Under the pieces are notes generated by a model. The model was not told the DNA's origin. It saw only the letters and a program-made list of their open reading frames with translations, and did not search any database. From contig JADGJL010000008.1 in NCBI GenBank assembly GCA_027600665.1, positions 123,487 through 187,486 on the forward strand: a stretch of DNA of 64,000 bases, written 5' to 3'. The DNA comes from Irineochytrium annulatum. Taxonomy: Eukaryota; Chytridiomycota; Chytridiomycetes; Chytridiales; Chytridiaceae. The position numbers were made by a program, and so were the translations under genes. This document shows, one piece after another, positions 52,422 to 62,466 of the stretch (positions are counted from its first letter, which is position 1; every line of letters starts with the position of its first letter).

Positions 52422-53139
52422 TTATTTTTTCTTCACCGGTATCCAGATTTCTCCTGAAACATTTCCATGCCGTGCCATTCCATAATACATTTCGAAAGTA
52501 GGGCCCTCAACCTGTTCGTATTCAGATGTCGGAAACCACTCAGAATAGATTCGTACCCATAGTTTTTGCATATCACTTTGCGGCTCGGGGAAAACCGCCC
52601 ACGTTAATGCTGGGACAGCAAGTTTTGTGAATCTCTCTGGAATCTCAAGTCCTTTAGGTGCATGATAACAGATCATGTATTTGAAAGATTCTTTCGTGTG
52701 ATCATAGAGGGCGGCATGCAACATGGTATCACCAAAACGTCCCAGTAAGTCATTCATATGATCAACGCTGCCATCATCATCACATTTTATACGGAATTGA
52801 GGTACTTCAGCGAATGCTGTTTTTTGATCTGCATTGATAATCCCATATACTCCAAACATCTCAAACGAATCTCTTTGCTCAATACGGTAATTCATTTCGA
52901 CATCCCCTTTGATTGAAATGTGAAAGGACATTCGAGGATAGGCTTTTAGAGAGTTGCCTGTATTGCGTGCAAATGTAGGCATAATACCATGAAGATTCTT
53001 AAAGGCTCGTGCAAACGCCTCCGGCGAATCATATCCATATTTCATAGGCTCTCTGTGCTATTTCATCAATTGAAATAATGTCCGCTAGATTTGATTCGAT
53101 ATATTCCATGGCACCATTCATCCTGTCCAACCAATCCAT
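52422..53139 (-). pseudogene. AraC-GyrI regulator broken by an internal deletion
   Basis: A frame starts at 53139 (MDWLDRMNGAMEYIESNLAD, with AAGGAGG 9 nt upstream), reads the first AraC helices to EIAQRA, and stops at 53029. The rest continues in a different frame from 53045 with KYGYDSPEAFARAFKNLHG, the second HTH, and an intact GyrI-like domain to 52422. About 45-50 residues between the two HTH helices are missing at ~53048. A normal YdeE-type AraC/effector-binding regulator has them. The GyrI part could still be translated alone from an ATG at 52895 behind AAAGGGG. Confidence 0.8.
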
Positions 53140-53408
53140 CGTAGTAGTCCCTCCTTTCAAGGTAAGCTTATGGGAAATACATAATGAATACCTTGCAATT
53201 TATGCACGAAAAAGTCAGTTGAAGGCTTGCCCCACTTATGATTCGGTTCAGAGCAATCTGTGGTAAAGCAACGGGAATAGAAGTATAATCGAAGAAATCG
53301 TAAAGGTATAGCTTTTCCGCCCAAGTAATAAAATCTCATTATGTAACTCACTGTTAAGGTATTCACCCACTCTAGCGGCGATAATTAAAGACAGGTAAAT
53401 GCATATTC
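53140..53408. other. Intergenic stretch without a gene
   Basis: AT-rich; a 69-codon minus-strand frame has no ribosome binding site or recognisable domain. Nothing else supported. Confidence 0.5.
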
Positions 53409-54182
53409 TCATGGTTTTGTAAGTGCTATTCTAAAGCCAAGGTCATCTATCTTGAAATCAGGCATACTTTTCCTTCTAGTTGTTGATCCACAATTATTTT
53501 CAACTTCAGCCCAACTGCCTCCACGGAAGACTCTATAGTCCCCATATCGTTCAGCATCATACAAATCCCAGCACCACTCCCAAACGTTTCCTATCATATC
53601 GTAAAGCCCCCATGGATTAGGAAGCAGTTTTCCGACTTGTTGAACTGATCCATTAGCGTTTTCTTGATACCATGCAATCTTATCGATACTTTCATATCGA
53701 TATCCCTTGGTCCCCGCTTTACACGCATACTGCCATTCTGCGTCTGATAATAATCGAAAGCCATTCGCTTGTTGATCATAAATAGTGTTCTGTCTTTCAC
53801 CTGTGATTAAATAGCATTCAGTTCTGCCATGTATTCTGGACAATTCGTTACAAAAGATAAGCGAATCTACCCAAGAAACTCCTGTAATTGGCAGACTATA
53901 CGTATACGGATCTACCTCCTCTTCATGATGCGCGACAAAATGATACAACTGGTGTGTTACCGGATACTTCATTACATAGAAAGGTTCAATCGTTTCAGTC
54001 CAAGTAATAACCGTTCTTTGACTTTCTCTTCCAGGGTTTGATAATGTGTAATTAGAACTCAGCCATTTATTCATATTAATATAATCGCGTAATTCAACGA
54101 TCCCACCTTCTATTGGTACCATCAAATTCATTAAATCATTTATAAATCGTTCTCTGTTATTTCCGTACTTTTCGATTGTCAT
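53409..54182 (-). CDS. Formylglycine-generating-enzyme (SUMF1)-like protein
   Basis: 257 residues with the FGE-sulfatase fold: EPFYVMKYPVTHQLYHFV, PITGVSWVDSLIFCNELS, GFRLLSDAEWQYACKAG, GNVWEWCWDLYD and RGGSWAEVENNC...GFRI. In true FGEs two cysteines bind copper after RGGSW; here the first position is occupied by E/A and only one cysteine remains (ENNC). It is therefore more likely a SUMF1-like member with another role (binding, or EgtB/DGR-like). No sulfatase gene nearby. GGGGG precedes the ATG. Monocistronic. Confidence 0.85.
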   Translation of the reverse strand: MTIEKYGNNRERFINDLMNLMVPIEGGIVELRDYINMNKWLSSNYTLSNPGRESQRTVITWTETIEPFYVMKYPVTHQLYHFVAHHEEEVDPYTYSLPITGVSWVDSLIFCNELSRIHGRTECYLITGERQNTIYDQQANGFRLLSDAEWQYACKAGTKGYRYESIDKIAWYQENANGSVQQVGKLLPNPWGLYDMIGNVWEWCWDLYDAERYGDYRVFRGGSWAEVENNCGSTTRRKSMPDFKIDDLGFRIALTKP

Positions 54183-54322
54183 ATGAAGTCCCCCTGTTCA
54201 CTCCATTATTTTCTCCATTGTCCACATCCACCACTCTGCATCTCCAATGCGTAAGTTTCTCTTAGCAGCGATGCTGCGAAAATTATTTCTATTCTCCGCT
54301 TTATCACTATTTGTGATACGGT

Positions 54323-55456
54323 TCAGCGGCTCATCACTGGAGTAATCAAGAACAAACTAGACATGAACGAATCTTCTGGAAGTACAACGATGGGACTGGT
54401 TTTCCCTGCGTATCTTATTCGTACACTCGCGCAATCCATGTTGCGAAGTATATCGAAAAAGAACTTCCCATTAAGGGATATCATAAATTCTTCCCCACAC
54501 ATCTCTAATATTGGAATTTCATTCTGAATATCTCCAACATCGGCTGTTTTGGACAATAGTTTTAATGTGTCTGCATTAGCTACTAGTCTGATCACATGTG
54601 CACTAGCCATGACAGTTACACATTCAACCGCTTTCAACAAACCTGCTTTATCAACTGAGATTTCACACATATACGATTGAGGAATTACTTTCTTTATGGA
54701 TGGGAACATTCCTTCAATAAGAGCCGACTCCACTTTAAGTCCATTTGTCATGAAATTAACTCGATTGTTACTCACTTCAATTTCAGTCGTTTCATCTGTT
54801 TTGTTTAACATTTTCGACAATTCATAGAGGTTTTTCGCTGGAATAATAACGTTCACACTGTTGTTGGTAGAATTATCTAAATGTAAAGCTCGGTATGCAA
54901 GCCTCACTCCGTCTGTAGCAATTAGGTTTAGACAATCATTACGGCATTCCAACGAAACTCCTGTTAATATGGGGCTGGTCTCAGACGTTGATGCTACGAT
55001 CGCTAGCTGTTTAATAGTCGAACGAAATAAGGCAGTATTTATGCGCATTTTAAAAAGAGGGAATGTCTCTCCATGATCCTTGGAAGGCAACTCTGACGGG
55101 TCCATTCCGCATAAACGTAATTGAGAATGACCTGATACAATCGTAAGAATCAATGGGTCTTTAATTTCAAGTATAATCTTGTCATCATTAAATTTACGAA
55201 GAATATCGTAAAAATAACGCGATGGTATAACGATAGCCCCGGTTCTATGTACAATCACAGATATACCATCTTGAGTAACCAAATACTGTATCGTCATACT
55301 TGTATTACTTGCCCTAAAAGCAACGCCATCTGCACTTGCTTGAATATGTATTCCTTGAAGAATAGGTATCGAACTATTGGCTGCTACTGCCTTTATCACA
55401 TATTGTATGGCATTCATAAGAGAATCTTTTGTTATCTCTACCAGCAAAGACCTCAC
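54323..55456 (-). CDS. DNA polymerase III beta subunit (sliding clamp) paralog
   Basis: 377 residues, full length for DnaN. Three clamp domains are recognisable: NAIQYVIKAVAANSSIPILQGI (domain I), STSETSPILTGVSLEC and ATDGVRLAYRA (domain II), and the C-terminal LFLITPVMSR, which corresponds to the usual LPVRTY end. It diverges from a housekeeping clamp and is far from any dnaA-type context, so it is a second copy. Start is GTG 55456 or TTG 55447 (family alignment favours MLVEITKDSL). Second gene of an operon after the ribbon-helix-helix-like gene, 17-bp gap. Confidence 0.9.
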   Translation of the reverse strand: MRSLLVEITKDSLMNAIQYVIKAVAANSSIPILQGIHIQASADGVAFRASNTSMTIQYLVTQDGISVIVHRTGAIVIPSRYFYDILRKFNDDKIILEIKDPLILTIVSGHSQLRLCGMDPSELPSKDHGETFPLFKMRINTALFRSTIKQLAIVASTSETSPILTGVSLECRNDCLNLIATDGVRLAYRALHLDNSTNNSVNVIIPAKNLYELSKMLNKTDETTEIEVSNNRVNFMTNGLKVESALIEGMFPSIKKVIPQSYMCEISVDKAGLLKAVECVTVMASAHVIRLVANADTLKLLSKTADVGDIQNEIPILEMCGEEFMISLNGKFFFDILRNMDCASVRIRYAGKTSPIVVLPEDSFMSSLFLITPVMSR

Positions 55457-55473
55457 CTACCTCAAATAAAAAA

Positions 55474-55707
55474 TTATTTTGAATAGAAGGACTCAATCAT
55501 GTTACGTATAGCTTCCGAACGAGAAAGTTTATGCTCTGTGCAATGGTTTTCGATTTTTCCCCACATGTCCTCTGTTAGAGTTAAAGATATTTTTTTGGTC
55601 ACACCTATACTCTTTCTCCCGGAACCTTCTCGCAGACCACCTCTCGAAAAGACAAAACCTAACTGGCCTTCTTTATTAGCGACACCAACTTTAAGCCTGT
55701 TGTTCAA
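55474..55707 (-). CDS. Ribbon-helix-helix-like DNA-binding protein
   Basis: 77 residues from a TTG start with AAGGAG 10 nt upstream. The N-terminus has a basic GGLREGSGRKSIGVTKK stretch, then KISLTLTEDMWGKIENHCTEHKLSRSEAIRNMI, the beta-strand-helix-helix pattern of CopG/Arc/MetJ-type regulators. It precedes the clamp paralog in an operon and probably regulates it, or forms a DNA-binding partner. Could also be the antitoxin-like half of an unknown pair; no toxin was seen. Confidence 0.75.
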   Translation of the reverse strand: MNNRLKVGVANKEGQLGFVFSRGGLREGSGRKSIGVTKKISLTLTEDMWGKIENHCTEHKLSRSEAIRNMIESFYSK

Positions 55708-55931
55708 TACATTAATGCTCCTTCGCTTTGATTTAGGTAACCTTATTCAAAAACATCTCTTCTCATCGTATCATAACTCAATATAGATTTACAATATTTT
55801 CAAACCGATCACTGGCCGCTATCTACTGTAATTTATAATCTGTATCAGTAAATGGAAATTCTTTTTTTCAGGGTAACCTCAAATTTATTATTCATTTTTC
55901 ATTTTATTTTTAGATTCATGTATTCCCTGTG

Positions 55932-55974
55932 AAAAAAAAAAGAAGCCACTCCGAGAAAGGAGTGGTTTCCTTAG
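55932..55974 (-). terminator. Terminator of the methyltransferase pseudogene
   Basis: GAAGCCACTCC and GGAGTGGTTTC form a strong stem with an A10-plus run on the left (T-run on minus strand). Confidence 0.88.
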
Positions 55975-55991
55975 AGATACAACCTTAAAAT

Positions 55992-56754
55992 TTATTTATT
56001 AGCCTCAATTGTAAATTCCCATGGGATGTTTTCATTTTTCCAACCACGATGCTCATCAAATTTTTTTATTCTGAAGCCAGATGTAATTACGGAATTTATT
56101 ATTTCACTTAGGGTGTACAACCTGATCGAAACATCTGGAAAGTCTTGTTGTTCATATTGATCGAAATATTGTTTATACGCGACATCCCCAAGATGTAATT
56201 CTTGGTCAAAGTAATTTGGTTGGATTGAATATTCGATTGGAGAATCAGAGGAAACGAGACATCTCCTTAAAGGATGAAAGTCACTTAGAACCATTACACC
56301 ATCATCTTTGAGTAGTGAGAACAGAATAGACATAAACTTTTCAATGTCATTAAAATAGTGTAAAATTCCACCTTCCAAATATAACATGTCAAATTGATCA
56401 CTATACTTTTCTAAATCTATATCATAAATATCAGTAACAACATATTGTATGGAAACGTCGGTAGCATCCGCTAGTTCTAGTGCATACTTTTTATTTTCTT
56501 CAGATATGTCAAATACGGTTACATCTGCCCCTAACAGTGCAATAGGAACTGCTTTTCTTCCATTAGAACCACACAGGTTAGCAATTTTCTTTCCTGTAAT
56601 CTGTTCAAAGTACTGCTTATGTTTTTTTTAGCTGTGCCAGAGGATTATCTATTATTTGTTTTGCTTTTTCCTGAGGGGAACCATCTCTTCTGTTCCAAAA
56701 TTCATATGCCCGATGTTCCCATGCTGCCTTATTTTTAGTACTTTGTTCATTCAT
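55992..56754 (-). pseudogene. SAM-dependent methyltransferase, frameshifted at an A8 run
   Basis: The frame begins at 56754 (MNEQSTKNKAAWEHRAYEFW) behind GAAGGGAGA and stops after 45 codons at 56617. A run of eight A on the coding strand (56622-56629) shifts it; with one base fewer the frame would continue through LCGSNGRKAVPIALLGADVT (SAM-binding motif I) and YLEGGILHYF to 55992, giving ~253 residues. Class I methyltransferase of the SmtA/UbiE group, substrate unknown. The defect may be a real mutation, reversible slippage or a sequencing error. Confidence 0.8.
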
Positions 56755-56852
56755 ACGTGGTCAAATCTCCCTTCTATAATCTAATCTGAAACCGCATACA
56801 ATTATATGGAGTACATATGAGATTAAGCCCCATCATATATAATCAATTCTAC

Positions 56853-57734
56853 TCAATAACCCACAGAATTCCTTAAAATAAGAATATTCTCCTGAAGGAA
56901 CGTACGATTTTTTTCAATTCCTCTATTTTTACACCAAACAACTGCGCTGAAAGCATCGTACAGATCGTAAAATGGCAGCACTCTTTCCAGATCCAACATA
57001 GGTCGAATTGATTCATAGCCTTTAATATACGGGATCTTAGTTCTCGGATTGACTTTCCAAATATATCGATTCACTTTTGTGAAATCTATTTCCGAGGAAC
57101 CGCTACGAGCGCTCTCGAAATCAATAATACCAGCAACCTCGTTACCATTCACCAATATATTACCTGGTCTAAAATCCATGTGAACAATGCATGGTCCGTC
57201 AGGATGCGGTAAAGCAGAGAAAACACCATCAAAGTGATGAATACATCTCTCATACAATTCAGAGTCGAGAATTTCTTTACAGGGCTCTTTCCACTTTTCA
57301 AAGTTACTTTTGATATATAATCTCCAATTATTTTGATCAAGTAACATAAAACCATCAGTTCCATGGTAACCATACCCAGAAGTTTTAACCTCATGGAGCA
57401 TAGCATGATACATGCCAATCTGATAAGAAAGACGCTCATCCATCTCTCCTGTAAAAGGCATACCTTGAAGTGCTGAAAGGAGCAACGCTCCAACAGCACT
57501 TTCATCCCCGTACCAAATGTCCAATACCTTAGGAACAGGTATTACACCCTTTAATCGTTCGAGGATCTGAAATTCACGGTATAGTTTATCCTTATTAAAT
57601 GGGATTTTCACAAATACATTTTCTCCACTGACAAGAGTAAGTTTGTATACATCAGAACTATATGACTCTGGAACATCTTCAATATGTAAGACCTTCAACT
57701 TTAGCTTTTCTATAACTTTCAGAATGGTATTCAT
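56853..57734 (-). CDS. APH/choline kinase family phosphotransferase
   Basis: 293 residues with a protein-kinase-like fold: VFVKIPFN (ATP lysine), the catalytic loop IVHMDFRPGNILVNG (Brenner motif HxDxxPGN) and IIDFESA (Mg-binding aspartate). Family members phosphorylate aminoglycosides, macrolides, choline or homoserine; this one does not clearly belong to a known resistance class. AGGAGG precedes the ATG. Followed on the same strand by nothing for ~100 bp to the methyltransferase remnant. Confidence 0.85.
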   Translation of the reverse strand: MNTILKVIEKLKLKVLHIEDVPESYSSDVYKLTLVSGENVFVKIPFNKDKLYREFQILERLKGVIPVPKVLDIWYGDESAVGALLLSALQGMPFTGEMDERLSYQIGMYHAMLHEVKTSGYGYHGTDGFMLLDQNNWRLYIKSNFEKWKEPCKEILDSELYERCIHHFDGVFSALPHPDGPCIVHMDFRPGNILVNGNEVAGIIDFESARSGSSEIDFTKVNRYIWKVNPRTKIPYIKGYESIRPMLDLERVLPFYDLYDAFSAVVWCKNRGIEKNRTFLQENILILRNSVGY

Positions 57735-57792
57735 ATGTCGCCTCCTGTTTTGGAGAATACATGCTTAAAAGGCTGATTATTTTTACTCATAC

Positions 57793-58005
57793 TTACTGTT
57801 CTTTTCGTTTGAAAAACATCTTGCCAACCATAAGTCCCATAGCAGATGAAATGATCAGATATCCAAAGAACAAGAAAAGTAAATAAACACCATGAAGGTC
57901 TGCAGGAATCTGTTTTACACCTTCAAACCAAACCAAACGAAAAGGATAAAAAATGACTACCCAAATGATTAGCAAGAAGAGAAGAAAATTAATTATTTTT
58001 AGCAC
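57793..58005 (-). CDS. Small two-helix membrane protein
   Basis: 70 residues from a GTG at 58005, which follows AAAGGAT; the longer 85-residue frame lacks a ribosome binding site. Two hydrophobic segments (LKIINFLLFLLIIWVVIFY and VYLLFLFFGYLIISSAMGLM), C-terminus basic (KMFFKRKEQ). Probably an integral membrane protein of unknown function. Confidence 0.65.
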   Translation of the reverse strand: MLKIINFLLFLLIIWVVIFYPFRLVWFEGVKQIPADLHGVYLLFLFFGYLIISSAMGLMVGKMFFKRKEQ

Positions 58006-58322
58006 AATTACGATCCTTTCAAGTCTGAGTGGAAAAAGTTGAATGTACATGCTTCATTTTTCATTTCGCATTACCTCACCACTGCCCGCACTATAATAGT
58101 AAACATATGTATTGGAGTTGCTATGTTGAATCTATAAAACTACAAAATTATAACAGGAAACATTAGTGATATTTTTTATTTTTCATCAGATCCTAAATAT
58201 ACGTTAAATCCTTCCATAATTTCAACATAAATTAATAAGCAAACGTAAATATTACGATATGCTATAACGTACAAGAAAACAAAAAAAGTCGCTAAATTTA
58301 GCGACTTTCAGTTTGCAGAAAT
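58006..58322. other. Intergenic stretch with one terminator
   Basis: About 317 AT-rich bases. Contains the terminator at 58285-58308 and a possible TATAAT at 58089-58096 (CACTATAATAG); no ORF or RNA gene is supported. Confidence 0.5.
58285..58308. terminator. Intrinsic terminator after map
   Basis: AAAGTCGCTAAA followed at once by its exact reverse complement, with a flanking A7 run. The cleanest copy of the recurrent hairpin family. Confidence 0.85.
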
Positions 58323-59395
<1,073 letters not shown>

Positions 59396-61336
59396 TTAAA
59401 AACGGAGCCATACGCTCATCTCACCAACCTTGCGATTCCCCCACAAATAATAGGGAATGGCCTTAAAACGTACAGCCTTTCTCTGATTAATATAAGAACG
59501 GTACGGCATCCCGTCTAACCATAAATTGCTGTCATCAGGCACTAGACCATCGCCTTCTATGATGACACAACCACCTAGTAGATCTGGATCAGCATACTCC
59601 GTTAATTGTGGCTCCGCAGCCAACGCGATTGTAGTGAGCGGGGCTCCATTGTCTGCTTCTTCGATGCAATACACGAGCGGGCCGCGTTGAATGGCTACTT
59701 TGCCAGCATCTGCCCGAATGGATGGGTGTGCAGCAATTAATTTTGGCTTAACCGGAAGCAACCACTCTACTATATTGCCATCTGACCAACTTCTCTTTAT
59801 TTTTGCGTACCCATTCTCAATATGAAAATCTTGCCTTTCTCCATTCACCTTCAACACGGGCTGTTCCTCCTGGAACCAATTCGGTATACGTAGCGCAAGT
59901 TCAAATTCGACAGATTCGCTATCCTTGGGAAGCTGAACCGAGAATTCAACATGACCGTTCCAAGGCAGATTAGAACGTTGATGCAATGTGATTGTACTGT
60001 CGGCAAGTTGAAAGGAAACTTTGCTTCCAATATACAGATGAGTATAGATCGATCTCTCTTCTTCTGATATATCGTATATATAATCGTCCAATGAACTTAG
60101 CAAGCGTGAGACATTTGGAGGACAGCAGGAGCAACCGAACCATTTTTGTCGGACGGGCTTGACGTGATGTTTATCCGGATTTTTCAGACTTGCTTCTGGC
60201 CATACCTCAAGTGGATTGACATAGAAGAAATGCTTCCCATCCCTAGACATGCTACCGAGAACATTGTTGTACAGCGCTCGCTCCATAACATCTGCATATT
60301 CACTCTTCGCTTCCAATTGAAGCATGCGGCGCGCCCAGAAAATCAAACCAATGGAAGCACAGGTCTCTGCGTATACGGAATCATTCGGAAGATCGTAATC
60401 AAACGTAAAAGCTTCCCCGAGATGTGTCGAACCAATGCCGCCGGTAATGTACATTTGTTTGCCTGTTGTGTTCGACCAGAGTCGTTCACAGGCCTCCTTC
60501 AGTCCGTCGTCACCTGTTAATCTCGCAAGATCAGCCATCGCTGTGTACATGTAAACTGCCCGAACAGAGTGCCCAACCGCTACTTTTTGCTCACGAACAG
60601 GAAGGTGAGATTGATACATTTCCAGATTAGGCGTTCCATGGGACCAGATGTTTGTCCGGTTACCACCTTCCCACTCCTTGATAAAATAATTAGGCTGTTT
60701 ACCACGTTCATCTATGAAGAACCGACTAAGATTCAGATATCGCTCTTCACCTGTAATGGTATGAAGCTTGACCAATGCTAACTCAATTTCCTGATGCCCG
60801 CAGTAAGCTCTTATCTGTCCGGGCTTGGGTCCGAACATACGATCAATCAGATCAGCGAATCGGCAAGAGATGTCCAGTAATCTACGCTTGCCTGTCGCCT
60901 GATAATACGCAACTGCGGCTTCAATTAGATGACCTGCACAATACAGCTCATGCGCTTCATAAAGATTGGTCCATTGTCTCCCAGGTTCCTGGATTGTGAA
61001 ATAGGTATTCAGATAACCATTGTCATGTTGAGCTTGAGCGATCAATTCAATCGAATCATCGGCGATCTGCTCCAACCTCGGATCGGGATGGTGACGGAGC
61101 GAATAAGCAACGGCCTCCAACCATTTGTAGAGATCACTATCCTGAAATACCCAACCACCAAAATCGCCTTGCTCCAAGCCAGCAGCAATACGGAAATTTC
61201 GAATGGCATGACTAGGTTCAGCGTCCTCCACCCTGTCGTTCAGAGCTTCCCATTGATAGGGAATGACTGTTTCTCGTACAAGATCAGAATATGTATTCCA
61301 AAATTGGTCTTGAATTTCAATTTGCTTTTGTCCCAT
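59396..61336 (-). CDS. GH127 beta-L-arabinofuranosidase
   Basis: 646 residues from the ATG at 61336 (GAGGTG 6 nt upstream; an upstream GTG is rejected). An (alpha/alpha)6 barrel typical of former DUF1680. The Zn/cysteine centre is visible: YAETCASIG (glutamate 324 and Cys326) and WFGCSCCPPN (Cys404 and Cys405, the second being the likely nucleophile by comparison with HypBA1). No signal peptide, so intracellular. Releases beta-L-arabinofuranose from arabino-oligosaccharides. Divergent from an AraC regulator 128 bp away. Confidence 0.92.
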   Translation of the reverse strand: MGQKQIEIQDQFWNTYSDLVRETVIPYQWEALNDRVEDAEPSHAIRNFRIAAGLEQGDFGGWVFQDSDLYKWLEAVAYSLRHHPDPRLEQIADDSIELIAQAQHDNGYLNTYFTIQEPGRQWTNLYEAHELYCAGHLIEAAVAYYQATGKRRLLDISCRFADLIDRMFGPKPGQIRAYCGHQEIELALVKLHTITGEERYLNLSRFFIDERGKQPNYFIKEWEGGNRTNIWSHGTPNLEMYQSHLPVREQKVAVGHSVRAVYMYTAMADLARLTGDDGLKEACERLWSNTTGKQMYITGGIGSTHLGEAFTFDYDLPNDSVYAETCASIGLIFWARRMLQLEAKSEYADVMERALYNNVLGSMSRDGKHFFYVNPLEVWPEASLKNPDKHHVKPVRQKWFGCSCCPPNVSRLLSSLDDYIYDISEEERSIYTHLYIGSKVSFQLADSTITLHQRSNLPWNGHVEFSVQLPKDSESVEFELALRIPNWFQEEQPVLKVNGERQDFHIENGYAKIKRSWSDGNIVEWLLPVKPKLIAAHPSIRADAGKVAIQRGPLVYCIEEADNGAPLTTIALAAEPQLTEYADPDLLGGCVIIEGDGLVPDDSNLWLDGMPYRSYINQRKAVRFKAIPYYLWGNRKVGEMSVWLRF

Positions 61337-61464
61337 TACACACACCTCGAATTTATAAAATTTGACTCTTTACAACGTCGAGTATATGCTTTTTCGTAAA
61401 GCGATAATAGTAATGGAATGAGCTTTTTTCTATACAAAATGACACTGAAAATGAGGTTAATTCA

Positions 61465-62316
61465 TTGGACAAAGAATTCATTGTTGCGTTACAAACCCCA
61501 CCCCTTCCATATTACTGGGAATCTGGTCGTTCAACGTTTCGTGCAGGAGACCGTCATCCGAATCGAAGAAATTTCGGCCTGTTTGATGTGCTGCTCGTGG
61601 TCAATGGAGAACTACATATCGGTGAGAACGGGACGGAATGGACACTTGCTACAGGTGATGCACTAGTATTACTGCCGGAAGGTGAGCATTACTCGTTCAG
61701 GCCCTGCGAACAGGAAGCAACGTTTTACTGGGTTCATTTTGAGCATGTGGACTGGCATCAAGGTCCCTTAATAGAAGAGTCGGAAGCAGCAATTCCGCTA
61801 TCGCCATTTGATAAGCCTAAGTCCATACGAATTCCTAAGAAAACCACATTGCTAAACCCCCAGCTCGCATTTGATATGATGCACCAGCTTGTACTATTGC
61901 CCGTGGGAGAATCCTTCTGGGAGAAGCAACAGCTGCTATTCCGTTTTTTGGCTATACTCGAAAATGGCACCTCAGATATGGCCAAGACACCTGCTTCACG
62001 CCTTGCTGAGAGCGTAGCCTTATTTCTGCAACAGAACTACCAAGAGGAAATCACCAATGAAACTCTCTCGTCAGCATTGCACTTCCACCCTAGCTACATC
62101 GTTCGTTGCATGAAAATGAAGTACGGTGTGACACCTGTTCAATATTTACATCAATTCAGGATAGAGCGTGCCAAACAGCTTCTGGTTTCGACGGAATGGT
62201 CGATAGATCGTATTGCGACTGAAATAGGATTTCAATATTCTCCCTACTTTTCTACCTGTTTCAAGCGAAATGTTGGAATATCTCCCCTTCTGTTTCGCAA
62301 GAAATATCTGAACTAG
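61465..62316 (+). CDS. AraC-family regulator of the GH127 gene
   Basis: 283 residues from a TTG with GAGG 8 nt upstream. N-terminal cupin sensor (~35-105; LVVNGELHIGENGTEWTLA and LLPEGEHYSFRP) and two AraC HTH motifs (~190-280; ETLSSALHFHPSYIVRCMKMKYG and IDRIATEIGFQYSPYFSTCFKR). Divergent from the arabinofuranosidase gene, so it likely activates that gene in response to an arabinose-containing sugar. Confidence 0.88.
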   Translation: MDKEFIVALQTPPLPYYWESGRSTFRAGDRHPNRRNFGLFDVLLVVNGELHIGENGTEWTLATGDALVLLPEGEHYSFRPCEQEATFYWVHFEHVDWHQGPLIEESEAAIPLSPFDKPKSIRIPKKTTLLNPQLAFDMMHQLVLLPVGESFWEKQQLLFRFLAILENGTSDMAKTPASRLAESVALFLQQNYQEEITNETLSSALHFHPSYIVRCMKMKYGVTPVQYLHQFRIERAKQLLVSTEWSIDRIATEIGFQYSPYFSTCFKRNVGISPLLFRKKYLN

Positions 62317-62466
62317 TGAGACAAATTCATGAACTTATTAGGATACTGTGTGTAATTACGAACAGACCGAAAACAACCTGCACTTTTTTTCTATTTATTT
62401 TAAATAACATAAAATAACTTCATTGGGTAACACTACAAACAAATTTCCCAGTTTGGAGTGAAGCCT

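Noticed and set aside
53157..53366. 69-codon minus-strand frame upstream of the broken AraC gene
   Set aside because: No ribosome binding site or domain; sits in an AT-rich spacer.
55474..55707. Toxin-antitoxin system based on the RHH-like protein
   Set aside because: The partner is a DNA sliding clamp, not a toxin; no toxin-like ORF lies nearby.
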